A stretch of DNA of 8,727 nt, from contig JAFDHW010000158.1 in assembly GCA_019308705.1 (NCBI GenBank), positions 1 to 8,727 on the forward strand, in the 5' to 3' direction. Source of the DNA: Deltaproteobacteria bacterium (GTDB taxonomy: Bacteria; Desulfobacterota; Desulfobacteria; Desulfobacterales; Desulfatibacillaceae). Of the stretch, positions 5,785 to 8,727 are shown piece by piece. The notes beneath the pieces were generated by a model. The model was not told the origin of the DNA and searched no databases. It saw only the letters and a list, made by a program, of their open reading frames with translations. Position 1 is the first letter of the stretch; every line of letters starts with the position of its first letter. Position numbers and translations under genes: made by a program.

Positions 5785-7587
5785 ATGGCGCAACAGATTT
5801 CCGACCGCAGGGACGTGGATTTTGTCTTGTTCGAGCAGATGAAGGCGGAGGAATTTTCCAAGACGGAAAGGTACGCGGAGTTCAACAAAAAGACCATCGA
5901 CCTGGTGGTGAGCGAGGCCCGGAACCTGGCCATCAAGGAGCTTTTGCCTACTTATGAGGAAGCGGACCGGGAAGGCTGCCGTCTGGAAAACGGCAAAGTC
6001 TACGTGCCCGAGTGCTTGAAGCGGCCCTATCAGCTCTTCTGCGAGGGCGAGTGGATCGCCATGGCGGACGACCCGGAGGTGGGCGGCCAGGGCTTGCCCA
6101 TCCTGGTGACCCAGGCGTGCAGCGAATACTTCGTGGGCGCCAACATGGCCTTCATCATGTACACGGGCTTAACCCACGGCGCGGGGCACTTGATCGAGGT
6201 GTTCGGCACGGAAAAGCAGAAAGAACTCTACCTGGAGAAGATGTACTCCGGCAAATGGGCCGGCACCATGCTGCTCACCGAGCCCGAGGCCGGCACCGAC
6301 GTGGGCAACCTTTCCACCACGGCCAAGCCCAACGGCGACGGCACCTACAGCATCACCGGCACCAAGATCTTCATCTCCGCCGGCGACCAGGACCTGACCG
6401 AGAACATCATCCACCCGGTGCTGGCCCGCATCGAGGGCGCGCCCAAGGGCACCAAGGGCATTTCCCTGTTCATAGTCCCCAAGATCTGGGTGAACGACGA
6501 CGGCTCCCTGGGCGAGGACAACGACGTGGTGTGCACGGCCATCGAGGAAAAGCTGGGCATCCACGGCTCGTCCACCTGCCAGTTGGCCCTGGGCTCCAAG
6601 GGCAAGTGCCGGGGCACGCTTTTGGGCGAGGAGAACAAGGGCATGCGGGCCATGTTCCAGATGATGAACGAGGCCCGGCTGGGCGTCGGCGTGCAGGGCT
6701 TCGCCCTGGCCTCCCGCGCCTATCTCCATGCCCTGGATTACGCCCGCCAGCGCAAGCAGGGCCGAAGCCTTTTGGAGTTCGCCAACCCCGAAGCCCCGTC
6801 GGTGAACATCATCGAGCACCCGGACGTCAGGCGCATGCTTTTGAACATGAAGGCCTACGTCAACGGCATGCGGTCCATGATCTACTACCTGGGCAGGTGC
6901 ATGGACATCGTGCGATCCTCGGATGACGAGGCCTTAAAGGAGAAGTGCCAGAACCTGGTGGAGGTCATGATCCCCGTGGTCAAGGCCTACTGCACGGACC
7001 GCGGCTTCGAGGTGTGCGCCCAGGCCATCCAGGTGTACGGCGGCTACGGCTACACCAAGGACTACCCCGTGGAACAGCTCCTCAGAGACTCCAAGATCTG
7101 CAGCATCTACGAGGGCACCAACGGCGTGCAGGCCATGGACCTCCTGGGCCGCAAGCTCGGTATGAAGGGCGGAAAACCCTTCATGGACCTCCTTGGCGAA
7201 ATGAACAAGACCATCGCCGAGGCCAAGGGCAAGGAGGGCCTGGCCGACATGACGGCCAAGCTGGAAGAGACTGTGAACCGCCTGGGCGAGATCGCCATGT
7301 TCCTGGGCAAGACCGCGATGAGCGACAAGGTGCTGAATGCCTTCTCCTATGCCTGCCTGTTCCAGGACGTGATGGGCGACGTGATCCTGGGCTGGATGCA
7401 CCTGTGGCGTGCCGTGCTCTCCGTAGACAAGACCGGCAAGGACGCGGCCTTCTACGAGGGCAACGTCAAGACCGCGGCCTACTGGATGAACGTGATCCTG
7501 CCCCAGACCATGGGCAAGATGAACGCCATCCAGAACATGGACACCAGCATCATCGAGACCACGGACGAAAACTTCGGCGCCAAATAA
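5785..7587 (+). CDS. Acyl-CoA dehydrogenase, long (DmdC-like) type
   Basis: This 600-residue flavoenzyme should oxidise an acyl-CoA to the 2,3-enoyl-CoA, passing electrons from FAD to electron-transfer flavoprotein in the cytoplasm. Order: N-terminal helical domain (about 35-155), middle beta domain with the FAD/substrate loop MLLTEPEAGTDVG (162-174), C-terminal helical domain (about 285-455) with QVYGGYGYTKDYPVEQ (417-431), and an extra domain (about 465-600) typical of the 600-residue subfamily that includes 3-methylmercaptopropionyl-CoA dehydrogenase. The likely catalytic base is Glu443 in IYEGTNGVQ, the usual position for short- and medium-chain enzymes. The exact substrate cannot be read from sequence; fatty acyl-CoA is most likely. 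The ATG at 5785 has AAGGAG seven bases upstream; ATGs at 5635, 5764 and 5779 are wrongly spaced. A terminator follows 26 bp after the stop, so it is the last gene of its transcript and may be single. Confidence 0.92.
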   Translation: MAQQISDRRDVDFVLFEQMKAEEFSKTERYAEFNKKTIDLVVSEARNLAIKELLPTYEEADREGCRLENGKVYVPECLKRPYQLFCEGEWIAMADDPEVGGQGLPILVTQACSEYFVGANMAFIMYTGLTHGAGHLIEVFGTEKQKELYLEKMYSGKWAGTMLLTEPEAGTDVGNLSTTAKPNGDGTYSITGTKIFISAGDQDLTENIIHPVLARIEGAPKGTKGISLFIVPKIWVNDDGSLGEDNDVVCTAIEEKLGIHGSSTCQLALGSKGKCRGTLLGEENKGMRAMFQMMNEARLGVGVQGFALASRAYLHALDYARQRKQGRSLLEFANPEAPSVNIIEHPDVRRMLLNMKAYVNGMRSMIYYLGRCMDIVRSSDDEALKEKCQNLVEVMIPVVKAYCTDRGFEVCAQAIQVYGGYGYTKDYPVEQLLRDSKICSIYEGTNGVQAMDLLGRKLGMKGGKPFMDLLGEMNKTIAEAKGKEGLADMTAKLEETVNRLGEIAMFLGKTAMSDKVLNAFSYACLFQDVMGDVILGWMHLWRAVLSVDKTGKDAAFYEGNVKTAAYWMNVILPQTMGKMNAIQNMDTSIIETTDENFGAK

Positions 7588-7613
7588 GTTTCCGGCCGAA
7601 AAAGAGGCAAGAC

Positions 7614-7650
7614 AAAAAAGGGCTCCCGGACATCCGGGGGCCCTTTTTTT
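7614..7650. terminator. Bidirectional intrinsic terminator
   Basis: A run of A (7614-7619) and GGGC lead into CCCGG (7625-7629), the loop ACAT, then CCGGG and GCCC followed by seven T (7644-7650). One base on each arm is unpaired. It lies between the convergent dehydrogenase stop (7587) and TPR gene stop (7674) and can serve both. Its 17-base core, CCCGGACATCCGGGGGC at 7625-7641, matches the core at 197-213 at 14 positions. Confidence 0.88.
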
Positions 7651-7673
7651 GGGGGAGATGGAAACCGCCCGGC

Positions 7674-8727
7674 TCACTTCATGGACAACCCGTCAAGCGC
7701 CCGCCTGGCCCGGGCGAACTCTGGGTCGAGGTCAAGGGCCTTCTGGAAGTGTTCCGCCGCCTGGGCGTTCTTTTCCTGGGCGGCCAGGGCAAGCCCCAGG
7801 TGGTAATGGGCAGGAGCGGACCGTGGCATGCCGGAGAGGGCGATCAAAAAGGCCTCTTCTGCTTCCAGGCGCTTGCCCGTTCCCAACAGCGCCCTGCCCA
7901 GAAACAGGTAATACACGGGTTTCTTGGCCCATTTTTCGGCTCCCTGGGTCAGCTGTTTCAAGGCGGCTTCATATTGGCCGGTTTCCAGCAGGCTTTCGGC
8001 CAGGGTGACGCGCAGGGCCTCCTGCTCCGGGGCCAGGGTCGCGGCCAGGGACAGGGGCTGGACGGCAAGGGCGTGATTGTGCACCCTGTTCATGGCGGCC
8101 CCCATGGAAAACCATGGCCGGTAGTGGTTCGGGCTGAGCGAGGCCCCCAGGCACGCATGCTGAAAAGCCTCCTCAAAGCGGCCCATCTCCACCAGGGAAG
8201 CGGCCAGGCAGGCGTGGGCCTCCGCGGAATGCGGGAGCAGCTCGAGGGCCTTCTCGAACTGACGGGCGGCCTCGGCGTGGTTTCCCTGCCGGCCCAGGAC
8301 CAGCCCCAGGTTCACGTGCACGGAGTGGTTGGGGGGAAAAAGGGTCACGGCTTTTTGCAGGTAGGGCAGGGCTTCTTCCCCCCTGCCTTCCATCACCAGG
8401 AGACTGCCCACCGCCCCCCAGGCCCGGGCGTTTTGCGGCCGCTTTTCTATGACGTCCTCCCACAGGGCGCGCTGGCTTCGGTAGTCCACGTTCCTGGCCC
8501 AGGTTCTCGTCCCCAGGACAAAGGCCGGGGCGGCGAGCAGAATCACCGCCGCCACGCCCGCCCGCTTGATGTCCCACTTCCCGGCCGCGGCCTGCAAAAG
8601 CCGCCACGCCGCAAGCACGGCCACGGCGACGAGCCCGGCCAGGGCCACGTACATGCGCCGCTCCCAGATGAAAAACGGCAGGGGCATGAAGCTGGACGTG
8701 GGCGCAAGGGCAAAAAAGAAAAACAGC
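7674..8727 (-). CDS. C-terminal part of a membrane protein with seven TPRs (truncated by window edge)
   Basis: The frame stays open to the window edge, so the start is missing. The visible 350 or so residues begin with LFFFFALAPTSSFMPLPFF and ERRMYVALAG, the end of the multi-helix membrane domain found in bacterial TMTC-like proteins (the APTSS...ERRMY signature). Two further hydrophobic segments follow: VALAGLVAVAVLAAW and AGVAAVILLAAPAFVLG. Next comes the usual linker RNVDYRSQRALWEDVIEKRP, then seven consecutive 34-residue tetratricopeptide repeats covering almost all the rest. Full-length relatives carry a glycosyltransferase-C-like membrane domain at the N-terminus, so a role in protein or envelope glycosylation is possible; this is family inference, as those helices are outside the window. 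The ATG at 8685-8687 is internal, not the start. The gene is convergent with the dehydrogenase. Confidence 0.85.
   Translation of the reverse strand, partial: LFFFFALAPTSSFMPLPFFIWERRMYVALAGLVAVAVLAAWRLLQAAAGKWDIKRAGVAAVILLAAPAFVLGTRTWARNVDYRSQRALWEDVIEKRPQNARAWGAVGSLLVMEGRGEEALPYLQKAVTLFPPNHSVHVNLGLVLGRQGNHAEAARQFEKALELLPHSAEAHACLAASLVEMGRFEEAFQHACLGASLSPNHYRPWFSMGAAMNRVHNHALAVQPLSLAATLAPEQEALRVTLAESLLETGQYEAALKQLTQGAEKWAKKPVYYLFLGRALLGTGKRLEAEEAFLIALSGMPRSAPAHYHLGLALAAQEKNAQAAEHFQKALDLDPEFARARRALDGLSMK

Noticed and set aside
1..8727. CRISPR array, mobile element, tRNA or phage system
   Set aside because: I found no regularly spaced direct repeats, transposase or integrase motifs, terminal inverted repeats or tRNA-like folds.

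Overview
The window is 8.7 kb of GC-rich bacterial chromosome with ordinary housekeeping and accessory genes. I see no insertion sequence, phage gene, integrase, CRISPR array, tRNA or rRNA. A roughly 600-residue acyl-CoA dehydrogenase of the long DmdC-like type, a rubredoxin-like membrane protein, a two-HMA-domain copper ATPase and a membrane TPR protein together suggest a Gram-negative anaerobe or facultative anaerobe. An organism such as a sulfate-reducing or syntrophic member of the Desulfobacterota would fit, but this is inference from gene content; no marker gene is present.

Layout. Positions 1-238 hold no protein gene; they contain a good sigma70-type promoter, two related dyads and a bidirectional terminator. 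On the minus strand follow a Nudix hydrolase of the COG4119 type (239-697), a small membrane-anchored protein (939-1298) whose reading frame seems to continue in another frame to 812, a small exported basic protein (1446-1847), and a Cu(+)-exporting P1B-type ATPase (1983-4371). The ATPase is broken by a frameshift plus a short deletion in its nucleotide-binding domain. Divergent from it, across a 134-bp promoter region, is a plus-strand gene joining a rubredoxin-like domain to a four-helix membrane domain of the DUF2231 type (4506-5189). A possible 86-residue gene follows (5301-5561), then a regulatory gap with two palindromes and the acyl-CoA dehydrogenase (5785-7587). A bidirectional terminator separates that gene from a convergent, edge-truncated membrane/TPR protein (7674-8727, minus strand).

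How the genes relate. There is no single multi-gene pathway here. The divergent copper ATPase and rubredoxin-membrane protein may share control around metal or redox stress. The dehydrogenase is a stand-alone fatty or branched acyl-CoA oxidation gene with a possible upstream operator. Points most worth checking are the copA lesion, the second likely frameshift near 941, the rubredoxin/DUF2231 fusion, the possible small RNA at 134-221, and two terminators that share nearly the same 17-base core.
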